Assembly: GCA_903934295.1 (NCBI GenBank) | Contig: CAIZNI010000029.1 | Location: 62,001-126,000, forward strand | Direction of reading: 5' to 3' | Length of the DNA stretch: 64,000 bases | Source: an uncultured beta proteobacterium | GTDB lineage: Bacteria > Pseudomonadota > Gammaproteobacteria > Burkholderiales > Burkholderiaceae_E | Shown: positions 48,592 to 58,082 of the stretch, one piece after another | Layout: every line of letters begins with the position of its first letter | Position numbering within the stretch: the first letter of the stretch is position 1 | Notes under the pieces: model-generated | The model's database searches: none | Told to the model about the DNA's origin: nothing | The model's input: the letters and a program-made list of their open reading frames with translations, nothing else | Program-made: the position numbers and the translations under genes

Positions 48592-49818
48592 ATGGACACT
48601 GCCGCATCCGGGCCACTGGCTGGCCTGAAGGTCCTGGAACTCGGCCAGCTCATCGCCGGCCCGTTCGCGGCGCGCACGCTCGCCGACTTCGGCGCCGAGG
48701 TCATCAAGATCGAGCCACCGGGCGCGGGCGATCCGCTGCGCAAATGGCGGCTGCTGCGCGAGGGCACGTCGGTCTGGTGGCAGGTGCAGTCGCGCAACAA
48801 GCGCTCGCTCTCGCTCGACCTGCGCGACCCCCAGGCCCAGGACATCGTGCGCCGCCTGGCCGACGAGGCCGACGTGCTGATCGAGAACTTCCGGCCGGGC
48901 GCGATGGAAGCCTGGGGTCTGGGACCCGAGGTGCTGGCGGCCCGCAATCCGCGCCTGATCATGCTGCGGGTGAGCGGCTATGGCCAGGACGGGCCCTACC
49001 GCGACAAGCCGGGCTTCGGCGTGGTGGCCGAGGCGATGGGCGGACTGCGCCACCTGACGGCCGAACCGGGCCGCGTGCCGGTGCGGGTCGGGGTGAGCAT
49101 CGGCGACACGCTGGCCGCGCTGCACGGTGTGATCGGCATCCTGATGGCGCTGCATGAACGGGCGCGCTCGGGGCTGGGCCAGGTCATCGACGTCGCGCTC
49201 TACGAAGCGGTGTTCAACTGCATGGAAAGCCTGCTGCCCGAATACAGCGCCTTCGGCGCGGTGCGCGAGCCCGCCGGCAGCGCCCTGCCCGGCATCGCGC
49301 CAAGCAACGCCTACCGCTGCGCCGACGGCGGTTATGCGCTGATCGCGGGCAACGGCGACAGCATCTTCCGGCGGCTGATGGCCACCATCGGCCGCGACGA
49401 CCTCGCCGCCGATCCGGCGCTGGCCGGCAACGCCGGCCGGGTGGCGCGGGTCGCCGAGATCGACGCGGCGATCGGCGCCTGGAGCGCGCAGCGCAGCGTC
49501 ACCGACGTGCTGGCCGCGCTCGATGCCGCCGCCGTGCCGGCCGGGCGCATCTACACCATCGCCGACATCGCGGCCGACCCGCACTACCAGGCGCGCGGCA
49601 TGATCGGTTCACTCACCCTGGCCGACGGCAGCGCCCTGTCGGTGCCCGGCATCGTGCCCAAGCTCTCGCGCACGCCCGGCGCGCACCGGCACAATGCGCC
49701 CACGCTGGGCCAGGACACCGACGCGGTGCTGCGCGAGATCGGCCTGAGCGCGGCGCAGATCCAGGCGCTGCACGACAAGGGCATCGTCACCGCCAACCCT
49801 GAACGGACACCCGAATGA
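48592..49818 (+). CDS. CaiB/BaiF-family (class III) CoA-transferase
   Basis: 408 residues. LAGLKVLELGQLIAGPFAARTLADFGAEVIKIEPPGAGDPLRKW is the standard N-terminus, DVLIENFRPGAMEAWGLG and RLIMLRVSGYGQDGPYRDKPGFG follow, and the dimer-interlocking C-terminal domain is complete. It transfers CoA between carboxylic acids. Its 4-nt overlap with an HMG-CoA lyase gene suggests it makes the lyase substrate from a free acid such as 3-hydroxy-3-methylglutarate. That link is inference. Confidence 0.92.
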   Translation: MDTAASGPLAGLKVLELGQLIAGPFAARTLADFGAEVIKIEPPGAGDPLRKWRLLREGTSVWWQVQSRNKRSLSLDLRDPQAQDIVRRLADEADVLIENFRPGAMEAWGLGPEVLAARNPRLIMLRVSGYGQDGPYRDKPGFGVVAEAMGGLRHLTAEPGRVPVRVGVSIGDTLAALHGVIGILMALHERARSGLGQVIDVALYEAVFNCMESLLPEYSAFGAVREPAGSALPGIAPSNAYRCADGGYALIAGNGDSIFRRLMATIGRDDLAADPALAGNAGRVARVAEIDAAIGAWSAQRSVTDVLAALDAAAVPAGRIYTIADIAADPHYQARGMIGSLTLADGSALSVPGIVPKLSRTPGAHRHNAPTLGQDTDAVLREIGLSAAQIQALHDKGIVTANPERTPE

Positions 49819-50753
49819 CACGCATCCACTTCAACGAGGTCGCGCCGCGCGACGGCTTCCAGATCGAGCCCGAGTTCGTTCCCACCGAGGCCAAGATCGA
49901 GCTGATCGACGAGCTCAGCCTGTGCGGTTACGCCAAGATCGAGGTCACCTCGTTCACCTCGCCCAAGGCGATCCCGATGCTGCGCGATGCCGAGATCGTG
50001 ATGGGTCGCATCCGGCGCGTGCCGGGGGTGGAATACACGGTGCTGGTGCCCAACCTGCGCGGTGCCGAGCGCGCACTGGAGTCGCGTGCCGACGAGCTCA
50101 ACCTGGTGATGTCGACCTCCGAGACCCACAACCTGGCCAACCTGCGCATGCCGCGCGAGCACAGCGTGAAAGCGCTGTCGGAGGTGATCCGCCACGTCGA
50201 TGGCCGAACCCCGATCAACGTGTCGCTGTCGACCGCCTTCGGCTGCCCGATGGAGGGCGAGGTGGCGCAGGCCACGGTGCTCGATTTCATGCAGCGCTTC
50301 GCCGACCAGGGGGTGCGCGGACTCACGCTGTGCGACACCACCGGCATGGCCAATCCGGCACAGGTGAGCCGGATCGTCGAGGCCGCGCTCGCGCGCTTCG
50401 GCGACCGGCAGATCACCCTGCACTTCCACAACACGCGCGGCATGGGGCTGGCCAATGTGCTGGCCGCGGTGCAGGGCGGCGTCACCCGCCTGGACGGCTC
50501 GCTGGGTGGCCTGGGCGGCTGCCCCTACGCGCCCGGCGCCAGCGGCAACATCTGCAGCGAGGACGCGGTCCACATGCTGGCGACGATGGGCCACGACACC
50601 GGGATCGATCTGGAACGGTTGCTGGCGGCGGCGCGACGTCTGCCGGCCATCGTCGGCCATGAGGTACCCGGCCAGGTCGCCAAGGCCGGCCCGAGCACAC
50701 GGCTGCACCCGGCGCCGGAGTCGGTGGCGCAGCTGCGCGCGCAGTTCGCCTGA
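49815..50753 (+). CDS. Hydroxymethylglutaryl-CoA lyase family protein
   Basis: 312-residue TIM-barrel lyase of the HMGL group. NEVAPRDGFQIE gives the catalytic Arg/Asp (Arg12, Asp13), the barrel has DTTGMANPAQV and LHFHNTRGMG with the metal-binding His pair, and GGLGGCPYAPGASGN holds the active-site Cys at 236. It cleaves HMG-CoA to acetyl-CoA and acetoacetate, or a close analogue. It is coupled to the CaiB gene. It ends convergent to the molybdopterin gene. Confidence 0.92.
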   Translation: MTRIHFNEVAPRDGFQIEPEFVPTEAKIELIDELSLCGYAKIEVTSFTSPKAIPMLRDAEIVMGRIRRVPGVEYTVLVPNLRGAERALESRADELNLVMSTSETHNLANLRMPREHSVKALSEVIRHVDGRTPINVSLSTAFGCPMEGEVAQATVLDFMQRFADQGVRGLTLCDTTGMANPAQVSRIVEAALARFGDRQITLHFHNTRGMGLANVLAAVQGGVTRLDGSLGGLGGCPYAPGASGNICSEDAVHMLATMGHDTGIDLERLLAAARRLPAIVGHEVPGQVAKAGPSTRLHPAPESVAQLRAQFA

Positions 50754-50826
50754 GCCTGAGCCTGAGCGGGGGCCGCAAGGGCCTCGGTGCGGGCCTGCGG
50801 CGGCCCAGGGCGGGGCCTCGCCAGCC

Positions 50827-52902
50827 TCAGGCCAGCGCCACCTCGACGAAAGTGTCGTTGTAGCAGGCACCGCCCATGATGTCGGTCTTGCGATCGGCAC
50901 TGATCAGCGCATTGACCGTCTGACCGGTCGAACTGGTCGCCAGCCAGGTGCCCTTGGGACTGTAGACGACGCCCTCGCGCACCGCATCGGTCACCCGCGC
51001 CACCAGCACCACCTCGCCCAGCGCGTTCCAGACCCGCAGCCGCTGCCCGTCGGCGATGCCGCGCCGGGCCGCGTCGGCCGGGTGGATCTCCAGGCGCTCG
51101 GCGCCCTGCGAGGCCGGATCGTTACCGAAGGTGGCATTGGTGCGGCGCGAAGACGAGGGCGAGATCAGCATCAGCGCCGCATCGGGGTCGAGCGGCTCGT
51201 AGCGCGGCACGCCATAGCCGAACCGCGCCTCGAGATCGGCCGAAAACAGGGTGATCCGCCCCGAGGGCGTGCCCGGCTTCACGGTGGCGCACATCATCAC
51301 CGGCTCACCCTCGGCGGTGTTCATCAGCAGCGCCCGGTCCAGCGGCAGCTGGCTCGGACGCAGCCCCTGCAGGCGCGGGTCGTCGGGGTCGAGCGCCGCG
51401 TCCATCAGCGCCTCGTCGCTGTCGCGAAACGCCGGGTCGTCAAAGCCGAACCGCGCCGCCAGGCGCCGGAAGATCTCGGTGTTGGGCAGCGACTCGCCGA
51501 CCGGCGCGATCACCGGCGCGGCGCGCTGCAGATAGCTCTGGCCGTAGGCGGTGTAGACATCGTCGAACTCGAAATGCGAGGACGCCGGCAGGATCACGTC
51601 GGCATAGGCGAGGCTGTCGGTCATGACCACGTCGCAGCCGACGACGAACAGATCTTCGCGGCTGAGGGCGCGCCGCATCCGGTTCTGGTCGGGATGCGTG
51701 GCCACCGGGTTGTGGTTGTAGATGAAGACCGCGTTGATCGGCGGCGCCAGATCCGGATCGAGCAGGTGACGCCCGACGTCGACGATGTTCAGGGTCCGGG
51801 TGCCGGGGGGCACCAGATCGGGCCGCTGCAGGCGCGCCGAGGTGGTGGGAAAGGCGAGCCCGGGCTTGGCGAACACGCCGGCACCCGGACGCCCGAACTG
51901 CCCGAGCAGCGCATTGAGCGCCATGATCGCGCGCAAGGCCGATCCGCCGCTTTGACCGCGCTCGATGCCGTTGCCCGCCGACAGCGCCAGCCGCTTGGCG
52001 CCGGCGTAAACATCGGCCAGGCGATCGAACTGCTCACGGCTCACGCCGCAGATCGCCAGCGCCTCGTCGACCGGATGGCGGCGCGCCTGCGCCATGAACG
52101 CGTCGAGTCCGCTGACCCAGGTCTCGATGAAGGCCTGATCGAAGGCGCCGCGCCGCTCCAGTTCAGCGGCCAGCGCCAGTGCCAGGACCACATCGGTCCC
52201 CGGCCGGATCTGCAGGTACAGGTGGGCCTGCTCGGCGATGCGGGTGCGCTTGGGGTCGATGACGACCAGCGCGGCGCCGTTGCCGCGCGCCGCCTGGATG
52301 ACGCGCGCCAGGTGCAGGTTGGAGACGGTGACGTTGTTGCCCCACACCGCGATCACGTCGGCGTGGACGATCTGCTCGGGCGGCATGCCCGGGGCATTGC
52401 CGAACAGGCTGGTGTAGGCGGTGCCGCGCACGATGCCGCAGAGCGGACCGCGGTCGAGCAGCGTCGCGCCCAGGCGGTGGAAGAACCGCCGGTCCATCGA
52501 GCCGCCGGCGAGCTGGCCGTGCGGGCCGGCGTAGTTCAGCGGCAGCACCGACTGCGGCCCGTGGGCATCGATCGCCGCCTGCAGGCCCTGATGGACGCGA
52601 TCGATCGCCTCGTCCCAGCCGACCGGCCGGAACTGGCCGCTGCCGCGCGGGCCGGTGCGCACCATCGGCTGGCGCAGCCGCTGCGGCCCGTGGACGAACG
52701 ACGGATAGAAGCGCCCGACCTTGTCGCAGATGACGCCGGCGGTGTATGGATTGGCGTGCGACCCGCGCACCCCGGTGACCTGACCGTCCTGGACGGTGAC
52801 CGACAGGCTGCAGGTGTCAGGGCAGTCGAGCGGGCAGACCGAGGGCAGCGCTGGCGGACGGGTCGACGGGTTGCCTGCGGGCGATTCAACAACGGCGCTC
52901 AT
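50827..52902 (-). CDS. Molybdopterin-dependent oxidoreductase (DMSO reductase family) with an N-terminal [4Fe-4S] site
   Basis: 691 residues. Cys23, Cys27, Cys31 and Cys59 form the [4Fe-4S] motif (CPLDCPDTC...GVIC). The molybdopterin domain has GSMDRRFFHRLGATL, VWGNNVTVSN, VVIDPKRTRIAEQAHLYLQIRPGTD and VVGCDVVMTDSLAYADVILP. The C-terminal molydopterin-binding domain ends the protein. No Tat signal precedes the Cys motif, so it is probably cytoplasmic. The ATG at 52902 has GGAG 7 nt upstream. No small subunits or Mo-chaperone are nearby, so this is a single-subunit enzyme of unknown substrate. It lies downstream of, and in the same direction as, the CaiB gene that ends at 53008. Confidence 0.9.
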   Translation of the reverse strand: MSAVVESPAGNPSTRPPALPSVCPLDCPDTCSLSVTVQDGQVTGVRGSHANPYTAGVICDKVGRFYPSFVHGPQRLRQPMVRTGPRGSGQFRPVGWDEAIDRVHQGLQAAIDAHGPQSVLPLNYAGPHGQLAGGSMDRRFFHRLGATLLDRGPLCGIVRGTAYTSLFGNAPGMPPEQIVHADVIAVWGNNVTVSNLHLARVIQAARGNGAALVVIDPKRTRIAEQAHLYLQIRPGTDVVLALALAAELERRGAFDQAFIETWVSGLDAFMAQARRHPVDEALAICGVSREQFDRLADVYAGAKRLALSAGNGIERGQSGGSALRAIMALNALLGQFGRPGAGVFAKPGLAFPTTSARLQRPDLVPPGTRTLNIVDVGRHLLDPDLAPPINAVFIYNHNPVATHPDQNRMRRALSREDLFVVGCDVVMTDSLAYADVILPASSHFEFDDVYTAYGQSYLQRAAPVIAPVGESLPNTEIFRRLAARFGFDDPAFRDSDEALMDAALDPDDPRLQGLRPSQLPLDRALLMNTAEGEPVMMCATVKPGTPSGRITLFSADLEARFGYGVPRYEPLDPDAALMLISPSSSRRTNATFGNDPASQGAERLEIHPADAARRGIADGQRLRVWNALGEVVLVARVTDAVREGVVYSPKGTWLATSSTGQTVNALISADRKTDIMGGACYNDTFVEVALA

Positions 52903-53007
52903 GCCAGTCTCCGGTGGAGGGAAAGCGGGAAATCCATAGCAGCAGCGCGATGTCAGCACCGGCCCGGCCGGTGCGCCTCGGCGCGGGCCCGCACGGCCCG
53001 GCGCCGT

Positions 53008-54210
53008 TCAGCCGAGCCGGACCGCCGACGCCGCAACCAGCGCGGCAATGCGGGAATCATCGTAGCCCAGCTCGCGCAGCACCTGTTCGCCATGCTCGCC
53101 CAGGTGAGCCGCGGGCTTGGGCACCGGCAGGTCAGCGCCACCAAAACGGGCGGCGGCACGCGCCAGCCGCACCCGGCCGGCCGCGCCGTGATCGACCTCG
53201 ACCAGCGCACGGTTGTGCACCACCTGCGGGTCGGTGAGCACCTCGGGCTTGCGGTTCACCTTGCCCACCGGCGCGTCGGCCGCGTGCAGGCGCGCCACCA
53301 GGTCATCGGTGTCGAATTGCGCGAACAGCGGCTCGAGCACCTCGCGCGCCTCCTTGGCATGGCGCGAACGGGCCTGCACGGTGGCGAAGCGCGGATCCTT
53401 CGGCAGATCGGGTGCGCCCAGGCCCTTGCAAAGGGCGTCGAACTCGTCCTGCTGCGGGGTCATGGTCGTCAGGTAACCGTCGCGGGTCCGGTACGGGCGC
53501 AGCGTGCCGCCGACCTCGGGGAAGGCAGCCGGCGGGTCGTCCAGCCAGATGTGGTTGTACATCGCGTCGGGCCACTGGAAGGCCAGCGCCGCGTCGAGCA
53601 TCGACAGCTCGACCACCCGCCCCTGGCCGTCGCGCTCGCGCGCCAGCAGCGCGGCGGTGACCGCCTGGGCTGCGGTGAGCGAGGTGAGCTTGTCGCACAG
53701 GGTGGTGGCCACCAGACCGGGCTCACCGCCCGGCTTTTCAAGGTGCGAGGCGCACATGCCCGAGACCGCCTGGATCACCGCATCGTAGACCCGTGCCTCG
53801 GTGTAGGGGCCGTCCTGGCCAAAGCCGGTGATCGACAGGTAGATGAGGCGCGGATTGATCTGTTCCAGGGTGTCCCGATCGAAACCCAGGCGGGCCAGGA
53901 TGCCGGGCCGGAAGTTCTCCATCAGCACATCGGTGCGCTCGATCAGGTCGCGCAGCACTTCCTTGCCGGCCGGCGTCTTCAGATCGAGCACGATCGAACG
54001 CTTGCCCCGGTTCATTGCGATGAAGGTGCCCGACAGGTCGCCCTTGGACGGGCCGATCCGGCGCGAGATGTCGCCGCCCGGGGTCTCGACCTTGATGACG
54101 TCGGCGCCCTGGTCGGCCAGCAGCGCCGCGGCCATCGGGCCCGAATAGACCGCCGAGAGATCGAGCACGCGGATGCCCGCCAGCGGCGGCGGCAGAGGAC
54201 CGGAGATCAT
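53008..54210 (-). CDS. CaiB/BaiF-family CoA-transferase (second)
   Basis: 400 residues. LAGIRVLDLSAVYSGPMAAALLADQGADVIKVETPGGDISRRIG, then RSIVLDLKTPAGKEVLRDLIERTDVLMENFRPG and RLIYLSITGFGQDGPYTE, the class III CoA-transferase pattern. Its start overlaps the acyl-CoA dehydrogenase stop by 4 nt, so it is coupled to that gene. It probably activates the acid that the dehydrogenase then oxidises. It is only distantly similar to the CaiB gene at 48.6 kb. Confidence 0.92.
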   Translation of the reverse strand: MISGPLPPPLAGIRVLDLSAVYSGPMAAALLADQGADVIKVETPGGDISRRIGPSKGDLSGTFIAMNRGKRSIVLDLKTPAGKEVLRDLIERTDVLMENFRPGILARLGFDRDTLEQINPRLIYLSITGFGQDGPYTEARVYDAVIQAVSGMCASHLEKPGGEPGLVATTLCDKLTSLTAAQAVTAALLARERDGQGRVVELSMLDAALAFQWPDAMYNHIWLDDPPAAFPEVGGTLRPYRTRDGYLTTMTPQQDEFDALCKGLGAPDLPKDPRFATVQARSRHAKEAREVLEPLFAQFDTDDLVARLHAADAPVGKVNRKPEVLTDPQVVHNRALVEVDHGAAGRVRLARAAARFGGADLPVPKPAAHLGEHGEQVLRELGYDDSRIAALVAASAVRLG

Positions 54211-55940
54211 GAAGGGAATTCCTGGGAATCGAGCAGTTCGAGAAAACGGGGATCGTGGTCGGCACTGTCGTCGGCCAGCGGGTCGCGCGGGGCCAGGCGG
54301 TGGACCAGCACCAGATCGGCCAGCCGCGCGCGCCGGGCCAGGCCGGGGAAAGCGGCCTCGCGGCGCAGGCCGGCCAGCGTCACCACCTGGTAGAGGGCCG
54401 AGGCGGCCTGGCGCGCCAGATGCGCGTGGTCGCCGGCGGCGGCCCGTTCGGCGAACGCAAAGGCGCGTTCGATCGCCACGGTCTGCAGCGCCAGCCGGTC
54501 GGGCTCGGCGGGCACGCCCTCAGCCAGCAGCCGCGCGACATGCTCGCGCAGCGCCGGCAGGGCGTTCTCGCGCTGGATGGCGCGCAGCACATCGAGCGCG
54601 ACAATGTTGCTCGTGCCCTCCCAGATCGAGCCCAGGTGGGCATCGCGCAGCAGCCGGGCGTCGCTGAACTCCTCGATGTAGCCGCAGCCACCGCGCACTT
54701 CCATCGCGTCGCCGGTCACCACGCGGGCATCGCGGCAGGCCCGGAACTTGATCAGCGGGGTGAGGATGCGCGCCAGCGCGCGCGCCTGGGGGTCGGCCGC
54801 GGCGTCGGCCCGCTCGAGCGCGGCGGCGGTCTGGAACACCATCGTGCGCGCCTGCTCGGCGCGCAGCGTCATCTTGAGCAGCTGACGGCGCATCAGCGGC
54901 AGCGCGATGAGCGGGCGGCCGAAGGCCACCCGGTGTCGCGCCACATGCAGCGCCTCGGTCAGGGCGCGGCGCATCAGTCCGGCGGCCCGCACGCCATTGG
55001 ACAGGCGCGAGTTGTTGATCATGTCGGCCATGTGCTGAAAGCCGCGGCCGCGCTCGCCCACCAGCCAGGCCTGGGCGCCCTCGAGCCGGATCTCGCCGCT
55101 GGCCATCGAGCGGGTGCCCAGCTTGTCCTTCAGGCGCAGGATGCGGTAGCGGTTGTGCGACCCGTCGGCCAGCTCACGCGGCAGCAGGAACAACGAGATC
55201 GCCTTCAGGCCCGGCACCGGCTCGCTGCGCGCCAGCACCATCGCCAGCCCGGCATCGGCGTTCGAGCAGAACCACTTGTCCCCGGTCAGCGACCAGCTGC
55301 CGTCGGGCTGCGGCTCGGCGACGGTGGCGGTGGCCGCCACATCGGAGCCTGCGCCCTGCTCGGTCATGAACATCGCGCCCTGGTGCAGGTCGTCGAAATC
55401 GGGCGCGGTGAGCAGCGGCAGGAAACGCTGCACCAGCGCCGGCTCGCCGAAGCGGCGCAGCGTGCGCGCCAGCGAGTCGGTCATGCTGATCGGGCAGCAC
55501 AGGCCGAACTCGGCCTGCACGAACAGATAGGTGAGCGCGTACTTGGCCGCCGGGGGCATCGGCTCGGGCCAGCCCAGCACGCCACCCCGGTGCGACAGCG
55601 CCGCCAGACCGAAGTCGGTGAAGCCCAGGCGCTCCATCTCGACATAGGCGGGATGCTTGTCGATGCGCGACTCGTCCACCCCGGTGCGGCTGCGCACCGA
55701 CAGGGTCGGCGGATGCTTGTCGGCCAGCGACGCCAGCTCATCGAGGCGTCCGCCGGCCAGCGCGCCCAGGCGCTCGAAGTGCGGCGCGAGATGCGCCATC
55801 AGCGGCGCCGGCAGGTAGGCCGCGAACAGCGCGGCGGCCATCGGATCGGCGCGATACAGGTTGATCCCGCGCGCATCGGGCACCGCGGTGGCGCCGGCAG
55901 GGGCGGGAGCCGTGGCGGACAATGGCAGGCTCATCTCCAC
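54207..55940 (-). CDS. Acyl-CoA dehydrogenase, AidB-like group
   Basis: 577-residue FAD-dependent dehydrogenase, longer than the usual 380-400. GAMFMTEQGAGSDVAATATVA, WSLTGDKWFCSNADA and the late GDAMEVRGGCGYIEEF show the acyl-CoA dehydrogenase fold. The extended N-terminal and C-terminal parts match the AidB/isovaleryl-type long group. The GTG at 55940 has GAGG about 9 nt upstream; an ATG two codons later is an alternative. It overlaps the CaiB gene and lies 10 nt after the TctC-type gene. The acyl-CoA substrate is not known. Confidence 0.9.
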   Translation of the reverse strand: MEMSLPLSATAPAPAGATAVPDARGINLYRADPMAAALFAAYLPAPLMAHLAPHFERLGALAGGRLDELASLADKHPPTLSVRSRTGVDESRIDKHPAYVEMERLGFTDFGLAALSHRGGVLGWPEPMPPAAKYALTYLFVQAEFGLCCPISMTDSLARTLRRFGEPALVQRFLPLLTAPDFDDLHQGAMFMTEQGAGSDVAATATVAEPQPDGSWSLTGDKWFCSNADAGLAMVLARSEPVPGLKAISLFLLPRELADGSHNRYRILRLKDKLGTRSMASGEIRLEGAQAWLVGERGRGFQHMADMINNSRLSNGVRAAGLMRRALTEALHVARHRVAFGRPLIALPLMRRQLLKMTLRAEQARTMVFQTAAALERADAAADPQARALARILTPLIKFRACRDARVVTGDAMEVRGGCGYIEEFSDARLLRDAHLGSIWEGTSNIVALDVLRAIQRENALPALREHVARLLAEGVPAEPDRLALQTVAIERAFAFAERAAAGDHAHLARQAASALYQVVTLAGLRREAAFPGLARRARLADLVLVHRLAPRDPLADDSADHDPRFLELLDSQEFPS

Positions 55941-55950
55941 GGCGCGCGCC

Positions 55951-56940
55951 TCAGTCGATCCGGGCGCCGGATGCCCGGACCAGCTTGCCCCACTTGTCGC
56001 GATCGGAGCGGATCACCTCGGCGAACTCCTCCGGGGTACTGGTCCACAGCTCGAAGCCCTGGAGAGCAACCCGCTCGCGGACTTCGATCGAGCGCAGCGC
56101 CTGGATCAGCGCCTGGTTCAGTCGCTGCATGACCGGCTTCGGGATGCCGGCCGGCCCGACGATGCCGAACCACAGGTCGCTGCCGACGTCGTTGAAGCCC
56201 TTGATCCCGGCCTCTCCCATCGAGACGACATCGGGCACATAGGGCGAGCGCCGATCGCCCGACACCGCCAGCGCCTTGACCCGGCCCGCACGCACCGACG
56301 GCATCGCGGTGACCGGAATGTCGAACATGAAGGTGATGTTGCCGCCAATCACGTCGGCCAGCGCCGGCGCACTGCCACGATAGGGGATGTGCTGCATTGG
56401 CGCGCCGGTGACGTACTTCAGCGCCTCGCCGGAGAGGTGATTGGACGACCCGTTGCCGGCCGAACCGAAGGTGACCTTGCCGGGATTGGCCTTGGCATAG
56501 GCAACCAGTTCGCCGACCGTGTTGATGCCGAGCTTGGGATTGACCACCAGCACGTTGATGTAGCGCACCGCCAGCGTGAGCGGGGTGAAGTCACGCGAGG
56601 TGTCGTGCGGCAGGCGCGCGCCGTACAGGTGCGGATTGATCGAATGGGTGCCGGTGGTTGCCAGGCCGATGGTGTAGCCATCGGCCGGGGCCTTGGCGAT
56701 CCGGTCCATGCCGATCGAGGCGCCGGCGCCCGGAATGTTCTCGACCACCACCGGCTGGCCGAGGATTTCCGAGAGCTTCTGGGCCACCGGGCGCGAGAAG
56801 GAGTCGGTCGGGCCGCCGGGCGGGAACGGGACGATCCATTTGATCGGCTTCTGGGGAAAGCCCTGCGCGGCTGCGGGGGCGGCGAATACCGCCGCCCAGA
56901 GGCAGGCGACCGCGGCAAGGATCCTGATTGTCGGCGTCAT
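55951..56940 (-). CDS. Bug/TctC-family tripartite tricarboxylate-type binding protein
   Basis: 329-residue periplasmic binding protein. The signal peptide ends AAPAAAQGFPQKPIKWIVPFPPGGPTDSFSR, with the family's PFPPGG motif at the start of the mature protein. GSAGNGSSNHLSGEALKYVTG and FGIVGPAGIPKPVMQRLN are further Bug landmarks. Bug proteins bind organic acids, and in Burkholderiales many are orphan, as here, where no TctA/TctB genes are nearby. It is in an operon with the acyl-CoA dehydrogenase and CaiB genes, so it may bind or sense the acid they use. Confidence 0.93.
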   Translation of the reverse strand: MTPTIRILAAVACLWAAVFAAPAAAQGFPQKPIKWIVPFPPGGPTDSFSRPVAQKLSEILGQPVVVENIPGAGASIGMDRIAKAPADGYTIGLATTGTHSINPHLYGARLPHDTSRDFTPLTLAVRYINVLVVNPKLGINTVGELVAYAKANPGKVTFGSAGNGSSNHLSGEALKYVTGAPMQHIPYRGSAPALADVIGGNITFMFDIPVTAMPSVRAGRVKALAVSGDRRSPYVPDVVSMGEAGIKGFNDVGSDLWFGIVGPAGIPKPVMQRLNQALIQALRSIEVRERVALQGFELWTSTPEEFAEVIRSDRDKWGKLVRASGARID

Positions 56941-56990
56941 GAGGCGATTTTCCGGAAAGCGAGGGAGGGGCAGGCTAGCACGGGCGCGGT

Positions 56991-57920
56991 TCAGCGCAGA
57001 CGATAACGGCCGTCGTCTTCGATCACCCGGCCGCTGGCGATCAGCTCGGCCAGGTGCTGGCTGATGCTGCGGCGCTCGGCGTCATCGACCCAGAGCTCCT
57101 CATAGTCGGGCGGATAGAGCAGGCGCCCGGCGACCAGCTGCGCCAGCGTGCGCGCGGGGCCTGCGAGCATCTCGAGCAGGCGCTGCTCGCGTTCATCGAG
57201 CTTGGCGCTGAACGCGCCCAGGGCGTCGAGCATCGCCTGGCGATCGGTGTAGACGCCGCGGTGATGCGAGGTGACCCACACCCGCGCGTCGATCTGCGGC
57301 AGACGGGCCAGGGTGGTCCGGAAGTCGGCGAGACTGGAGGTCGCGTCGCCGTAATAAGGGCCGAATCCGCTCAGGTCGATGTCGCCGATGAAGGCCACGC
57401 CTTCGGGCTCGACCAGCAGCACGGTGTGGCCCGCGGTGTGGCCCGGCATGTGGATCGCGCGCACCCGCGAGCCACCCAGCTCCCAGACCGCACCATCGGC
57501 GTAGCCGATCGCATCGGGGCGCTCCTGGTAGTTGAAATCGCGCTCGATCTTGGCGCGCATCGCGTCCAGCCGGTCGGGCGAGACGCCGTAGTGATGCGCC
57601 AGTCCCGGCCAGCTGCGCACCGCCTCGAGGTCGGCATCGTGGGCGTAGACCGGCACGCCCGGCAGACGGTGCAAACCGGCCATGTGGTCCTCGTGGACAT
57701 GGCCCAGCACCACCAGGTCGGCGGCGTCGAAATCGGCGCCGATCCGGTTGGCCACCGGCGGCGAGTCGAAGACGACATGGGTGTCGGTGCCGCGCACCAC
57801 CACCTGATTGCCGTCGGGATACTTGCCGTTCTTCTCACCGAAGAACACGGAAACACGGCCGAAATCGGCGCGCGGCGGCGGGGTCGCGACGGGCGCGGAG
57901 GAAGCAGCGGGGGAGGTCAC
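56991..57920 (-). CDS. MBL-fold metallo-hydrolase
   Basis: 309 residues. The metallo-beta-lactamase motif HVHEDH with the dimetal ligands is at 74-79. Further ligands are in MPGHTAGHTVLL and GDIDLSGFGPYYGD, and HHRGVYTD gives the last His. The C-terminal 80 residues form a winged-helix-like domain seen in some MBL-fold hydrolases. It is the first gene of the run MBL-TctC-dehydrogenase-CaiB. The substrate may be an acyl-CoA or lactone; unknown. Confidence 0.9.
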   Translation of the reverse strand: MTSPAASSAPVATPPPRADFGRVSVFFGEKNGKYPDGNQVVVRGTDTHVVFDSPPVANRIGADFDAADLVVLGHVHEDHMAGLHRLPGVPVYAHDADLEAVRSWPGLAHHYGVSPDRLDAMRAKIERDFNYQERPDAIGYADGAVWELGGSRVRAIHMPGHTAGHTVLLVEPEGVAFIGDIDLSGFGPYYGDATSSLADFRTTLARLPQIDARVWVTSHHRGVYTDRQAMLDALGAFSAKLDEREQRLLEMLAGPARTLAQLVAGRLLYPPDYEELWVDDAERRSISQHLAELIASGRVIEDDGRYRLR

Positions 57921-58082
57921 GGCGACAGCACATCGGTTCGGGTGGATGGAACCGCGACGATAGCGCGAATGCGGCGCGCCGGCGCTGGTACGCTGAGGCC
58001 CGTCATCCGTTTTTCAGCCCCGCCCTTCACACCCGCCATCGGCCGCGGGTTCACCGATCCACCGTCAACCGGAATCCCGCCC

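Noticed and set aside
50455-54393. Open frame of 1312 codons across several genes
   Set aside because: It runs antisense to the molybdopterin, CaiB and other genes and in another frame of the HMG-CoA lyase gene. Its translation is Arg/His-rich with no domain. It is a by-product of high G+C.
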